Positions 7,775 through 14,771 of a DNA stretch of 14,771 nt are shown one piece after another. Made by a program: the position numbers and the translations under genes. Position 1 is the first letter of the stretch. Each line of letters opens with the position of its first letter. The stretch is from Kangiellaceae bacterium. GTDB lineage: Bacteria; Pseudomonadota; Gammaproteobacteria; Enterobacterales; Kangiellaceae. A model generated the notes under the pieces. That model searched no databases. It was not told where the DNA came from and was given only the letters and a program-made list of their open reading frames with translations. Location: positions 1 to 14,771 of the forward strand of contig JAUUYO010000056.1 of assembly GCA_030590405.1 (NCBI GenBank). Reading direction: 5' to 3'.

Positions 7775-7808
7775 ATTTAATCTAATAAATATGACAGGTA
7801 GATGACTA
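7775..7808 (-). promoter_or_regulatory. PHO-box-like direct repeat with -10-like hexamer, driving the receptor gene
   Basis: On the minus strand 7808-7791 reads TAGTCAT-CTAC-CTGTCAT: two heptamers 11 bp apart with a 4-bp gap, the exact geometry of the PhoB site CTGTCAT-N4-CTGTCAT. The downstream heptamer matches 7 of 7, the upstream one 5 of 7. Ten bases further comes TTAAAT (7780-7775), a 4-of-6 match to TATAAT at the distance seen in PhoB-activated promoters, where the box replaces the -35. The receptor start codon is about 90 bases downstream. The motif is seen; control by PhoB is inferred. Confidence 0.55.
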
Positions 7809-7899
7809 CGCCAACAAGAATATGCTGCCTGCAATCTAATACCCTGATTAGTTATTTATTCGATTATTTATTAATATTTTGCTCATACACTATTGAATC

Positions 7900-7937
7900 T
7901 TGACTATTTAGTCAAGTAGAATCTGACCAGATAGTCA
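7900..7937. promoter_or_regulatory. Pair of similar palindromic sites, candidate repressor or activator operators
   Basis: TTGACTATTTAGTCAA (7900-7915) is a perfect 7-2-7 palindrome. TGACCAGATAGTCA (7924-7937) matches its inner 14 bases at 11 positions. Their centres are 23 bp apart, about two helical turns, placing both on nearly the same DNA face. They lie in the divergent promoter region, so one regulator could control both directions. The protein that binds is not identifiable; TetR- or MarR-type regulators use sites of this form. Confidence 0.45.
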
Positions 7938-8115
7938 ATATCCTTAACTTGTTATTAAAACTTTAGCAATAAAACAATAAAAACATAAAATTATCCTTAT
8001 ATTACAAACAGTTACTAAAATTTTAATAATAAACGATCGAATTGCATTGCACACAGGATAAGATTGAGTCAATAATGCGATCTTCGTTTATCACACTTGG
8101 GACAAAAATTTTGTT

Positions 8116-9174
8116 ATGAAACTATTGCAGCGAATGATAAATAATTTATTTCCTTTGTTTCTATTAACTTTTATCATTCTAGCCAAAAGTAATGATACTT
8201 TGGCTGATAATACACCTTCCTTAACAATAGGCTTTGGCTCTTGTGCAGATCAAACACGCAGGCAGCCGATATGGGATACAATCGCTTCTCATAATCCTGA
8301 CCTTTTTATTTTAATGGGTGACAACGTTTATATTGATAGCGACGATCCGCTAAAAATGAAAGCCGATTACCATACACTCTCCCAGGAACCTTATTTCTCG
8401 AAGTTTATGAAGTCAATACCGTTAGTAGCAACCTGGGATGATCACGACTATGCCATGCCAGATGGAGGCAAAGATTTTATCGGTAAAAACCACGCAAAAA
8501 AAGCCTTTCTCAATTTCTTTGACTACCCGGAACTTAAACCACTCAGGCAAAAGCAGGGCGGTATTTATCATTCAAAATGGCTCGAATTTAAGCATAAAAA
8601 AATTCAAATTATTTTACTTGATACCCGCTGGTATAGAGATGATCTTGTTATCTCCTATTTAACCAAAGCTCAGCGCCAAGAACTAAATCTGGGGCCTTAC
8701 CAACCAATATTAGACAAAAGCACAACTTTATTAGGTTCTGAACAATGGTCCTGGCTAGAAAACGAACTTAAAAAACCAGCGGATTTGAGGCTACTGGTGT
8801 CCAGCATTCAGGTATTAACCGAATTTTCGGGTTGGGAAACATGGGCAAACTTCCCACACGAACGTGAAAAATTGCTCAACATGCTCCATCAAACCAATAA
8901 AAATAATACCCTGATATTAAGTGGCGATATACATCGAGCAGAGATGGCAAGAGTAAATTATGAGGGCCAAAATCTGTTAGAAATAACCAGTAGCGGTCTT
9001 GCGGTAAAAACTTATCCGGCGGCAGTCAATATTCATCGCATTGGTCAAGCATTTGAAAAAAAGAATTACGGAATGCTCAGTATTAATGAAGACGATAATG
9101 AAAAATTATCGGTTGTAGCAACCATTTATGATGACAATGGCGATCAACAATTAACAACCAGATTAGGAGAGTAA
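8116..9174 (+). CDS. Exported PhoD-like metallophosphatase (phosphodiesterase/phosphomonoesterase)
   Basis: Encodes 352 residues from ATG at 8116; only a weak GGGA is seen upstream. The N-terminus (about 1-30) has a hydrophobic core LFPLFLLTFIILA ending near TLADN, a Sec-type signal peptide. It has no twin-arginine motif, unlike classical PhoD. Metallophosphatase motifs follow in order: GSCADQ (41-46), GDNVY (68-72), WDDHDY (107-112), LLDTRWYR (167-174), SGDIHRAE (269-276). These supply the Asp/Asn/His metal ligands of the PhoD family. It probably releases phosphate from phosphoesters in the periplasm or outside the cell. It is the first of three exported hydrolase genes: the nuclease gene follows after 3 bases, its ribosome binding site AGGAG lying inside this gene. 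Exact substrate (DNA/nucleotide diester, phospholipid or other) is unknown. Confidence 0.85.
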   Translation: MKLLQRMINNLFPLFLLTFIILAKSNDTLADNTPSLTIGFGSCADQTRRQPIWDTIASHNPDLFILMGDNVYIDSDDPLKMKADYHTLSQEPYFSKFMKSIPLVATWDDHDYAMPDGGKDFIGKNHAKKAFLNFFDYPELKPLRQKQGGIYHSKWLEFKHKKIQIILLDTRWYRDDLVISYLTKAQRQELNLGPYQPILDKSTTLLGSEQWSWLENELKKPADLRLLVSSIQVLTEFSGWETWANFPHEREKLLNMLHQTNKNNTLILSGDIHRAEMARVNYEGQNLLEITSSGLAVKTYPAAVNIHRIGQAFEKKNYGMLSINEDDNEKLSVVATIYDDNGDQQLTTRLGE

Positions 9175-9177
9175 AGA

Positions 9178-9948
9178 ATGAAGTGGCAATTAACCTTTTT
9201 ATTATTGATACTTTACACAACTAACACTCTGGCACTTGGACAGACAGGCCATCGCATAACCGGCAAAATAGCAGAGCAATATTTAACCGATAAAACAAAA
9301 AAAGCGCTTTTTGATATTCTCGGCAACGAATCACTGGCCGAGGCGTCCACCTATGTCGATGAAATGCGCTCATCTCCTGATGAGTTTTGGCAAAATACAG
9401 CAAGCTCCTATCATTATGTCACAATTCCAGACGGGAAAAACTACGATGATGTTGGTGCGCCTGCTAAAGGTGATGCAGTATTTGCACTAAAAAAATACTC
9501 TCAAACGGTTCAAGACCCTTTGGCATCAAAACAAAATAAGATACTCGCAATTAAGTTCATCGTTCATTTAATTGGCGATCTTCATCAACCTTTTCACGTT
9601 GGTAACGGAACAGATCGAGGCGGTAATGAGGTAAAAATAAAATTTTTTGGCCGGGACAGTAATTTACATTACATTTGGGATACTGGAATGCTTAGCCGAA
9701 GAGAGCTTAGTTATTCAGAGTGGTCCGAATGGTTAAGCAGGCAAATTACAGATAAGAATGTGAAACAATGGAATAGCATTGACCCGAAAGTCTGGATTAA
9801 AGAAAGTCAATCGATACGCCAAAAAGCCTACCCTGAAACGGATGCTTTGAAATATGAGTATTTATATAATAATTTGCCCATCCTAAAAATCAGATTAAAA
9901 CAAGCTGGCATTAGAATGGCTGCTTATTTAAATGATTTATTTAAATAA
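9178..9948 (+). CDS. Exported S1/P1-family nuclease (zinc-dependent, single-strand-type nuclease)
   Basis: Encodes 256 residues; ATG at 9178 with AGGAG (9165-9169) 8 bases upstream. Signal peptide about 1-19 (MKWQLTFLLLILYTTNTLA). The predicted mature protein starts L20-G-Q-T-G-H25. S1/P1 enzymes use three zinc ions; ligands seen by alignment to nuclease P1 are H25, D61 (YVDEMR), H79 (SYHYV), H130/D134/H140 (VHLIGDLHQPFH) and H164/D168 (LHYIWD). Spacing within the last two groups matches P1. The usual mature N-terminal Trp is Leu here; in P1 that residue binds zinc through its main-chain atoms, so activity may persist. The product would cut DNA/RNA to 5'-mononucleotides outside the cytoplasm, feeding the phosphatases encoded on either side. 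Probably cotranscribed with 8116. Confidence 0.92.
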   Translation: MKWQLTFLLLILYTTNTLALGQTGHRITGKIAEQYLTDKTKKALFDILGNESLAEASTYVDEMRSSPDEFWQNTASSYHYVTIPDGKNYDDVGAPAKGDAVFALKKYSQTVQDPLASKQNKILAIKFIVHLIGDLHQPFHVGNGTDRGGNEVKIKFFGRDSNLHYIWDTGMLSRRELSYSEWSEWLSRQITDKNVKQWNSIDPKVWIKESQSIRQKAYPETDALKYEYLYNNLPILKIRLKQAGIRMAAYLNDLFK

Positions 9949-9974
9949 AAACGCATAAGAGCATCATCTAAACA

Positions 9975-10826
9975 ATGAATCATTTATTGAAGCTACTATT
10001 ACTTATTTCGATTTCTAATGGATGTTTGGCTAAAACAGCCATTTTTGAGAATATAGATAATCTTAATTTTGTAAAAGAGCATGCCAAATCAGATAAAATC
10101 AACAAGGATTCTACTCTTATAATATTTGATATTGATGATACTTTACTAGAATCCACTAATTTTGTCGGCAGCGGAAAATGGTACAACTGGCAACGAGGTA
10201 GAGCTGTTCAAGATAAACAAGGCAAGACGTTTAATATTCAAAAAGAACAACAATTTTTGTGTATTTTTCGAACCCTGGGAACGCTATTTGAAATTGGTTC
10301 GACCAAACTAACTCAGCCAGATAGCGCACAAATAGTAAATGAGCTTAAGTCCTATGATTTAATGATATTAACATCAAGAACAACCAAGTATCGCGATGCC
10401 ACCGAAAGAGAATTACGCAGAAACGGTATTACTCTAAAAGACAAACACTTGCTAAAAACCAATACGCTATTAAGTTTTGACCTTGATGACAACAACCGCC
10501 AGGCAAAAGTCACCTACGCCAATGGGATAGTTATGTCCTCTGGCCTCAACAAAGGCATGGTATTAAGAACTATTCTTAAAAAACTGAATAAAAAATATAA
10601 ACATATTTATTTTGTTGACGATAGTGAAAAGAACATTGTTAACATGCAAAAAGAATGGCAAAGTGACAGTGTAAAAATCAATATTTTTCACTATACCAAA
10701 GTCGATAAATCCATCAGTAAAAAAGAAATTGAGCACTCGGACATTGCGAAAAAACAATTTGATGGATTTTTAAATGCCGCCTATCCTGACAGTTTCACTC
10801 GCTTTCAAAACGATCAATGTATGTGA
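9975..10826 (+). CDS. Exported HAD-superfamily phosphatase, DUF2608 type
   Basis: Encodes 283 residues from ATG at 9975, 26 bases after the nuclease gene; no clear Shine-Dalgarno, but the start gives a proper signal peptide (1-19). The signal region reads ISISNGCLA: C17 could be a weak lipoprotein site (SNGC), otherwise cleavage after A19. HAD motifs: I FDIDDTLLE with nucleophile D52 and D54; II LTSR at 132-135; III GLNKG with K193; IV YFVDDSEKN with D215/D216. The long insertion after motif I (about 60-115) fits the DUF2608 acid-phosphatase-like group. It likely hydrolyses a phosphomonoester such as a nucleotide outside the cytoplasm, consistent with the nuclease next door. Substrate not determined by sequence. 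Confidence 0.85.
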   Translation: MNHLLKLLLLISISNGCLAKTAIFENIDNLNFVKEHAKSDKINKDSTLIIFDIDDTLLESTNFVGSGKWYNWQRGRAVQDKQGKTFNIQKEQQFLCIFRTLGTLFEIGSTKLTQPDSAQIVNELKSYDLMILTSRTTKYRDATERELRRNGITLKDKHLLKTNTLLSFDLDDNNRQAKVTYANGIVMSSGLNKGMVLRTILKKLNKKYKHIYFVDDSEKNIVNMQKEWQSDSVKINIFHYTKVDKSISKKEIEHSDIAKKQFDGFLNAAYPDSFTRFQNDQCM

Positions 10827-10867
10827 TTTTTGAAGAACATAAACTATAAAATAAACAGGACACTATT

Positions 10868-11494
10868 ATGGCTGTTTTCGAAATAACCCATCCGTTAATA
10901 CAACACAAGTTGACGCTAATGCGCCAAAGAAATAGAAGCACTCAAAGCTTTCGGCAACTGTCTGCAGAAGTTGGCAGTTTACTAACCTACGAGGCGACTA
11001 AAGATTTAAAATTAGAAACCTATACTTTTGAAGGTTGGCAAGGGCCTTTAACGGGTAAACAATTAAAAGGAAAAAAAGCAACCATTGTTCCGATCTTAAG
11101 AGCGGGGATCGGAATGTTAGATGGCGTTTTAGAACTCATGCCAAGCGCAAAAATCAGCGTGGTTGGTCTGTATAGAGATGAAGAAACATTACAACCTGTA
11201 AGTTATTTTGAAAAACTAACCAATAAAATAGAGCAACGTATGGCATTAATTATTGACCCAATGCTAGCAACTGGTGGCTCCATGGAAGCAACCATTACGC
11301 TGTTAAAAAAGGCAAACTGCAAAGATATCAGAGCGTTGACCTTAGTGGCCGCTCCGGAAGGATTAAAAATGATCCAGGAAAAACACCCAGATGTTGATAT
11401 TTATACAGCTAGCATTGACGATCATCTTAATGAAAATGGCTATATTATTCCAGGCCTTGGAGATGCTGGCGATAAAATATTTGGGACAAAATAA
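10868..11494 (+). CDS. upp: Uracil phosphoribosyltransferase
   Basis: Converts uracil and PRPP to UMP, the cytoplasmic pyrimidine salvage step. 208 residues, the normal length. ATG at 10868 with AGGA (10857-10860) 7 bases upstream. Family motifs are complete: MRQRNRSTQSFRQL near residue 18, VPILRAGIGMLDG (74-86), GLYRDEETLQPVSYF (100-114), PRPP loop IIDPMLATGGSM (128-139), and the uracil-binding GYIIPGLGDAGD (191-202). No signal peptide. It follows the three exported hydrolase genes by 41 bases without a visible terminator, so read-through is likely; it may also have its own promoter. It converges on deoB with 14 bases between the two stop codons. Confidence 0.97.
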   Translation: MAVFEITHPLIQHKLTLMRQRNRSTQSFRQLSAEVGSLLTYEATKDLKLETYTFEGWQGPLTGKQLKGKKATIVPILRAGIGMLDGVLELMPSAKISVVGLYRDEETLQPVSYFEKLTNKIEQRMALIIDPMLATGGSMEATITLLKKANCKDIRALTLVAAPEGLKMIQEKHPDVDIYTASIDDHLNENGYIIPGLGDAGDKIFGTK

Positions 11495-11508
11495 CTCTTA
11501 AATCAAGC

Positions 11509-12726
11509 TTAAAAAACACTTACGCCTTCATCAAGAGCTGGTATTTTAAGATAGTGGGCAATGGATTGCCCTATATCACAAAAACTACTTCGAACACCCG
11601 CATCAATTTCTTGCATCACTGATGGTCGATAAGCGATAAATGGAATATGTTCTCGAGTATGATCAGTACCAGGCCAAGTTGGATCGCATCCGTGATCCGC
11701 GGTTAAAACAAGTAAGTCTTGTTGCTCCATCATTTGCATTATTTCTGGCAAGCGTTGATCAAAATGTTCCAGTGCCGCCGCATAACCGCCCACATTACGG
11801 CGATGACCAAAAGACTGATCAAACTCTACAAAATTAGTAAAAATCAAACTGCCATCAGACGCTATTTTCATCGCATCAATAGTTGCCTCAAATAACGCAT
11901 CATGCCCATTGGCTTTAGTTTTATGGGTTACTCCTCTATTTGCAAAAATGTCGGCAATCTTTCCGATGGAATGCACTTCACGGCCAGCTTTAACAAGGTG
12001 GTCAAGCAAAGTATTCTTATGAGGTGGGGTGGTATAATCTCTTCGGTTTTCTGTTCGTTTAAATACTCCTTGACGACCATTAAACGGCCTTGCAATCACT
12101 CGTCCTATATTCAATTCATTTAATAACTCGCGAGCATTTTCACAAACCTGATAAAGGCGTTCTAGACCAAAAAACTCTTCATGTGCGGCGATTTGAAACA
12201 CCGAATCGGCTGAGGTATAACATATCGGATAACCAGTATCGACATGCTGCTGCCCTAACTTTTCAAGAATATCTGTTCCAGAGGCATGACAATTTCCTAA
12301 GATCCCATCCAGTCCAGAAAGCTTTTTTAATGCAGATAAAAAATCTTCGGGAAAACATTTATTTTTAACTGGAAAATATCCCCAATCAAAACGAACAGGT
12401 ACACCGGTCATTTCCCAATGTCCTGATGGCGTGTCCTTTCCAGTGGAGACTTCTTCGCAAGCAGCGTAAAGACCAATAATCGGTTGGCTAGAACCAACAA
12501 CCGTCGGAAGCATTCCAGAACCAAGTTGATTGGCTTTAGCGAGTCCGAGTCTGGTTAAATTAGGAATTCTTAATAGTCCTGAATTTCGTTCGGCAGATTG
12601 ATTATCTGCGGCACACCATGAAGCAATATGTCCAAGCGTATTGGCCCCTGAATCTCCAAAACGATCGGCATCAGCGGTTGCCCCTACTCCTAAACTATCT
12701 AATACAAGAATGATCACCCGTGACAT
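11509..12726 (-). CDS. deoB: Phosphopentomutase
   Basis: Interconverts (deoxy)ribose 1-phosphate and 5-phosphate, linking nucleoside phosphorolysis to central metabolism. 405 residues, close to the E. coli enzyme. ATG at 12726; only a short AAGG upstream. Cytoplasmic alkaline-phosphatase-superfamily fold: metal ligands D10 (VLDSLGVG), D303 and H308 (FDQSFGHRR), D344-H345 (TADHGCDPTWPGTDHTREH) and H356. The GKDTPSGHWE motif (96-105) contains T99, equivalent to the threonine phosphorylated in characterised enzymes. It is not accompanied by deoA, deoC or deoD here. A TATACT hexamer at 12832-12827 on the minus strand is a possible -10. Confidence 0.97.
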   Translation of the reverse strand: MSRVIILVLDSLGVGATADADRFGDSGANTLGHIASWCAADNQSAERNSGLLRIPNLTRLGLAKANQLGSGMLPTVVGSSQPIIGLYAACEEVSTGKDTPSGHWEMTGVPVRFDWGYFPVKNKCFPEDFLSALKKLSGLDGILGNCHASGTDILEKLGQQHVDTGYPICYTSADSVFQIAAHEEFFGLERLYQVCENARELLNELNIGRVIARPFNGRQGVFKRTENRRDYTTPPHKNTLLDHLVKAGREVHSIGKIADIFANRGVTHKTKANGHDALFEATIDAMKIASDGSLIFTNFVEFDQSFGHRRNVGGYAAALEHFDQRLPEIMQMMEQQDLLVLTADHGCDPTWPGTDHTREHIPFIAYRPSVMQEIDAGVRSSFCDIGQSIAHYLKIPALDEGVSVF

Positions 12727-13029
12727 TGATAGGCCTTTTTATTATTTCGGTTTTATGTTTATTTTACAACAACAACACACATGCTTTAATTTACTCGGAT
12801 ATTTGACGCTTTCATTCCCAGTCAGCAGTATAGCTAATTGATATTAAAAAGCTTTATAATTATCGCTTATTATCGAGCAAAAAACCTATTTTTCACTACT
12901 GAGAGTAATAATTTTTTCGGTGACAGTATTAAATACTTATGTAATCTATTAGGAAAACAGCTCAGGAAAAATTCAGCACACAATAAGGCTCACTTTGTTG
13001 CACGGACACAATCGTTAAATTGTGGGCAC
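12727..13029. other. Intergenic region between deoB and the sulfotransferase gene
   Basis: 303 AT-rich bases. It must hold the deoB promoter (both flanking genes are on the minus strand); TATACT at 12832-12827 is the best -10-like hexamer, without a good -35. A weak inverted repeat CACAAT/ATTGTG (13007-13012, 13019-13024) lies just past the sulfotransferase stop but has no T-run. An open frame on the plus strand (12838-13161) runs into the sulfotransferase gene antisense and has no ribosome binding site or recognisable domain. Confidence 0.4.
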
Positions 13030-14265
13030 TTATTTATTCAAAGCAATATTGTAGTGATCGGTATAGAAACAAAAATGCTCACGTATTTTCTTGTTGGTCA
13101 ATCCAAAATCTTCAGGTCGGTAATTATGTTTTCCATACTTGTTCCGAGTTTTTTTAGCTAGATAATTAAGAATGTTTTTTTCAAATTCTTCACTGAATTC
13201 TATGCCCAAGTGTGTATAAGCTGTTCGAATAGCCGCTACCGGATCTGATACAAGGCCCTCCATGTGAATATCGAAAATTTGTTTCTCTGGAACCATAGCT
13301 TCTTGTCTTTGCTTTATTATCTTACGTAAACCGCCTTCATAAATCGTAATAAAAGGATGAGAATTATTTTTTCCCATACTGCTAGTTTCTGACTCAAGTA
13401 GTAATGCGGAGGTATCAGTTTTTATAAGACTAAGGAAAGAAGGGATAGTTTTAACAGGGTCACGATGCGTCTGAATTATGAGTGCATTTGGGTAGTGTTT
13501 TAATATTAGTTCCATATAATGTATATGAGAGGGACTTTTTAGCAGCCAACGTTTAGTAGGGTGTTCGTATTGCAAAAGCTGTAATATTTTCTTATGCCAA
13601 CGATAACTGTAATCTCTATTTTGTCCTTCGACCCATGCTTGATAGTCGCCAGTGCAATTGTATAAAAACGGCTGAGTACTAAGAACGCTATTCATTATAA
13701 ACTGGCATTCTTCAGGTAAATCATGTTGGTGAATATGCATGGTTTTGAGTTCTGGTAGTAAATCATTTTTAAAATCACAACAACCTTGAGCTATTTTTTT
13801 ACGGTCAATACCTCCAGTAATAGTACCAGCTGGAGGCTCAACAGGACAAACAGCTTCAAAGCAATATGGTGAGCGAAAAGAGGGATCAAGAGATAACAAC
13901 TCAAAGAGATGAGTGGTTCCAGAGCGAGGTAAGCCCGTTATAATTAGAGGGCTGTCGATAGACTCATCGAGAATTGCAGGGTGTAGTTTGATTTTATCAG
14001 TAATAAAAAGACGATTTCTTAAACACCTCAACAAATTCGCTCGAACTTGTAATCGTCCCAAGATATGCAAATTTTCAGATCTATCCAAATTTCTTATGCT
14101 TTCATAAAAACTAGATTTCCAATTATCATCGCCAAAATCACTGAGTCCCGTCGTAGATTTAGCTATATCCACCAATTCATCTGGATCTAAGCCAATTAAC
14201 TTATCAGCACCTCCAACTGAATGCCCCAAGTAATTCAACTTTCTAATCCATCCTAACCTTTCCAC
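13030..14265 (-). CDS. PAPS-dependent sulfotransferase family protein
   Basis: Encodes 411 residues from a GTG start (complement of CAC at 14263-14265), supported by GGAG (complement of 14273-14276) 7 bases upstream. It would transfer sulfate from PAPS to an unknown acceptor. The 5'-phosphosulfate-binding loop is TGLPRSGTTHLFELLSLDP (110-128). The 3'-phosphate-binding signature is R268...S276 in THRDPVKTIPSF, with the R-to-S distance of 8 found in sulfotransferases; KSPSHIHYMELI (243-254) precedes it. No signal peptide or membrane segment, so cytoplasmic. The long N-terminal extension (1-105) is typical of the bacterial Sulfotransfer_3 group. It stands alone, with no PAPS synthesis or glycan genes nearby to suggest the acceptor. 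Confidence 0.88.
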   Translation of the reverse strand: MERLGWIRKLNYLGHSVGGADKLIGLDPDELVDIAKSTTGLSDFGDDNWKSSFYESIRNLDRSENLHILGRLQVRANLLRCLRNRLFITDKIKLHPAILDESIDSPLIITGLPRSGTTHLFELLSLDPSFRSPYCFEAVCPVEPPAGTITGGIDRKKIAQGCCDFKNDLLPELKTMHIHQHDLPEECQFIMNSVLSTQPFLYNCTGDYQAWVEGQNRDYSYRWHKKILQLLQYEHPTKRWLLKSPSHIHYMELILKHYPNALIIQTHRDPVKTIPSFLSLIKTDTSALLLESETSSMGKNNSHPFITIYEGGLRKIIKQRQEAMVPEKQIFDIHMEGLVSDPVAAIRTAYTHLGIEFSEEFEKNILNYLAKKTRNKYGKHNYRPEDFGLTNKKIREHFCFYTDHYNIALNK

Positions 14266-14325
14266 TTTTAGTCTCCGGTGATATATTTATATCCAACTTA
14301 GTAAAACAAATTTAATTGGATTAAA

Positions 14326-14378
14326 GCTATTCACATGAATAGCATTCGATTTGCAAATTGAAAAGGAAAATCGAAATG
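14326..14378. repeat. Two adjacent inverted repeats upstream of the sulfotransferase gene
   Basis: GCTATTCACATGAATAGC (14326-14343) is a perfect 8-2-8 palindrome. Next to it TTCGATTT (14345-14352) pairs perfectly with AAATCGAA (14368-14375), and the flanks CAT/ATG extend it with one extra A. On the minus strand the first is followed by TTTAAT, a poor terminator tail. They may be an operator plus hairpin, or the 3' end of an unseen minus-strand transcript. Confidence 0.5.
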
Positions 14379-14725
14379 TAAAAACCACGTCTATTAACCC
14401 TCATTAGAAAACCCATTCGCACAAAGCAGTACTCGCTAACAGTTGCTCTCTAAATTTCTTTTTTATTTTTTTTAGAATTATACTATTAGACAAGCTCGTT
14501 GAAAGTTTACTGTGGGCATTAGAGTATCAAACTTTAATCCTTCTACAGACCGAGGCAAAGCCTTAAGCAATGTTTTTTTCTATCTTAAACGCTTCGACAA
14601 TCTCACTCGAAAAGATGTTTTACAAGATATTTATTTTGTGCGATTTCTTTGGTCGTGAATTATTTATGACAAAATAATCATACGTCATTTCCCTCTAGAA
14701 GAATAGCATTTAATTATATGGCCAT

Positions 14726-14771
14726 GAGATATTATTAATTTAATTTGAGATATTATTAATTTAATTTGAGA
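14726..14771 (+). repeat. Perfect 21-bp tandem repeat running to the window edge
   Basis: A 21-base unit beginning GAGATATTATTAATT occurs at 14726-14746 and identically at 14747-14767. GAGA at 14768-14771 begins a third copy. The unit has only A and T after its first three bases. The true copy number is not known because the window ends inside the array. Confidence 0.85.

Larger units (their letters stand above)
7685..8115. other. Divergent intergenic region between the receptor and the phosphatase/nuclease operon
   Basis: 431 bases, strongly AT-rich, with no credible gene. Contents from left to right: the receptor's ribosome binding site (7694-7699), the GC-rich inverted repeat 7747-7774, the -10/PHO-box-like promoter 7775-7808, the palindrome pair 7900-7937, an A/T-rich stretch 7940-8035 with an imperfect palindrome around AAAATTTT, and the leader of the 8116 gene. 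No PHO-type repeat pointing at the 8116 gene and no convincing -35/-10 pair for it were found. Confidence 0.6.
14266..14771. other. Right-end region without a convincing gene
   Basis: 506 AT-rich bases upstream of the minus-strand sulfotransferase gene. It holds that gene's ribosome binding site (14273-14276), two adjacent inverted repeats (14326-14378), a T-rich run near 14450-14472, one short frame of 48 codons starting with GTG at 14512 that has no clear ribosome binding site, and a perfect tandem repeat from 14726 to the window end. No RNA gene was recognised. Confidence 0.5.

Noticed and set aside
8042..8092. Candidate -35/-10 pairs (TTGCAT with TAAGAT; TTGAGT with TTTATC) for the PhoD-like gene
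   Set aside because: The first pair is only 11 bases apart and the second has a poor -10 match, so neither is a supportable promoter call.
12981..13024. Sequence TTTGTTGCACGGACAC resembling some insertion-sequence ends, with a CACAAT/ATTGTG inverted repeat
   Set aside because: No matching opposite end, target duplication or transposase fragment was found nearby.
12838..13161. 107-codon plus-strand open frame
   Set aside because: It runs antisense into the 3' end of the sulfotransferase gene, has no ribosome binding site and no recognisable domain.
14512..14658. 48-codon frame from GTG with a plausible amino acid mix (contains NPSTDRGKALSNVFFYLKRF)
   Set aside because: No clear ribosome binding site, unusual start and no recognised family; could be a gene remnant but evidence is too thin to list as a gene.

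Overview
The window reads as chromosomal DNA of a moderately AT-rich gammaproteobacterium, probably marine. The uracil phosphoribosyltransferase and phosphopentomutase are of gammaproteobacterial type, and an Oar-like TonB-dependent receptor and a two-domain ALDH16-type dehydrogenase are present. No rRNA, tRNA, CRISPR array, integrase or transposase gene was seen.

Left part (1-1904): a mosaic of short plus-strand accessory genes separated by three copies of a ~84-bp imperfect palindromic repeat (1-63 cut by the window edge, 994-1078, 1801-1883). Each copy ends 16-21 bases before a start codon. The middle stem differs in sequence between copies but still pairs in each, as expected for a folded recombination site such as an integron attC, or for a small palindromic mobile element. 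Module 1 (80-928) is a tightly overlapping three-gene unit: a possible GNAT-like protein followed by two very small charged proteins. Module 2 (1098-1682) is a single protein with an RDxxxH motif typical of HEPN domains. The third copy lies directly in front of the dehydrogenase gene (1905-4298), which may mark the end of the array.

Centre (4408-11494): a large TonB-dependent receptor gene on the minus strand, with its own terminator. It diverges from a plus-strand run of three exported hydrolases (PhoD-like phosphatase, S1/P1 nuclease, DUF2608-type HAD phosphatase) followed by upp. The 431-bp divergent region carries an 18-bp PHO-box-like direct repeat, correctly spaced from a -10-like hexamer and pointing at the receptor gene. 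It also carries a pair of similar palindromic sites. Together with the convergent deoB gene (11509-12726), this suggests a locus for using external nucleic acids and phosphoesters: nuclease to nucleotides, phosphatases to phosphate and nucleosides, and salvage of uracil and pentose phosphate inside the cell. The functional link is inferred from gene content, order and the PHO-like box.

Right part (13030-14771): a minus-strand sulfotransferase gene with a GTG start and a clear ribosome binding site. After it come about 500 bases without a convincing gene, holding two inverted repeats and a perfect 21-bp tandem repeat that runs to the window edge.
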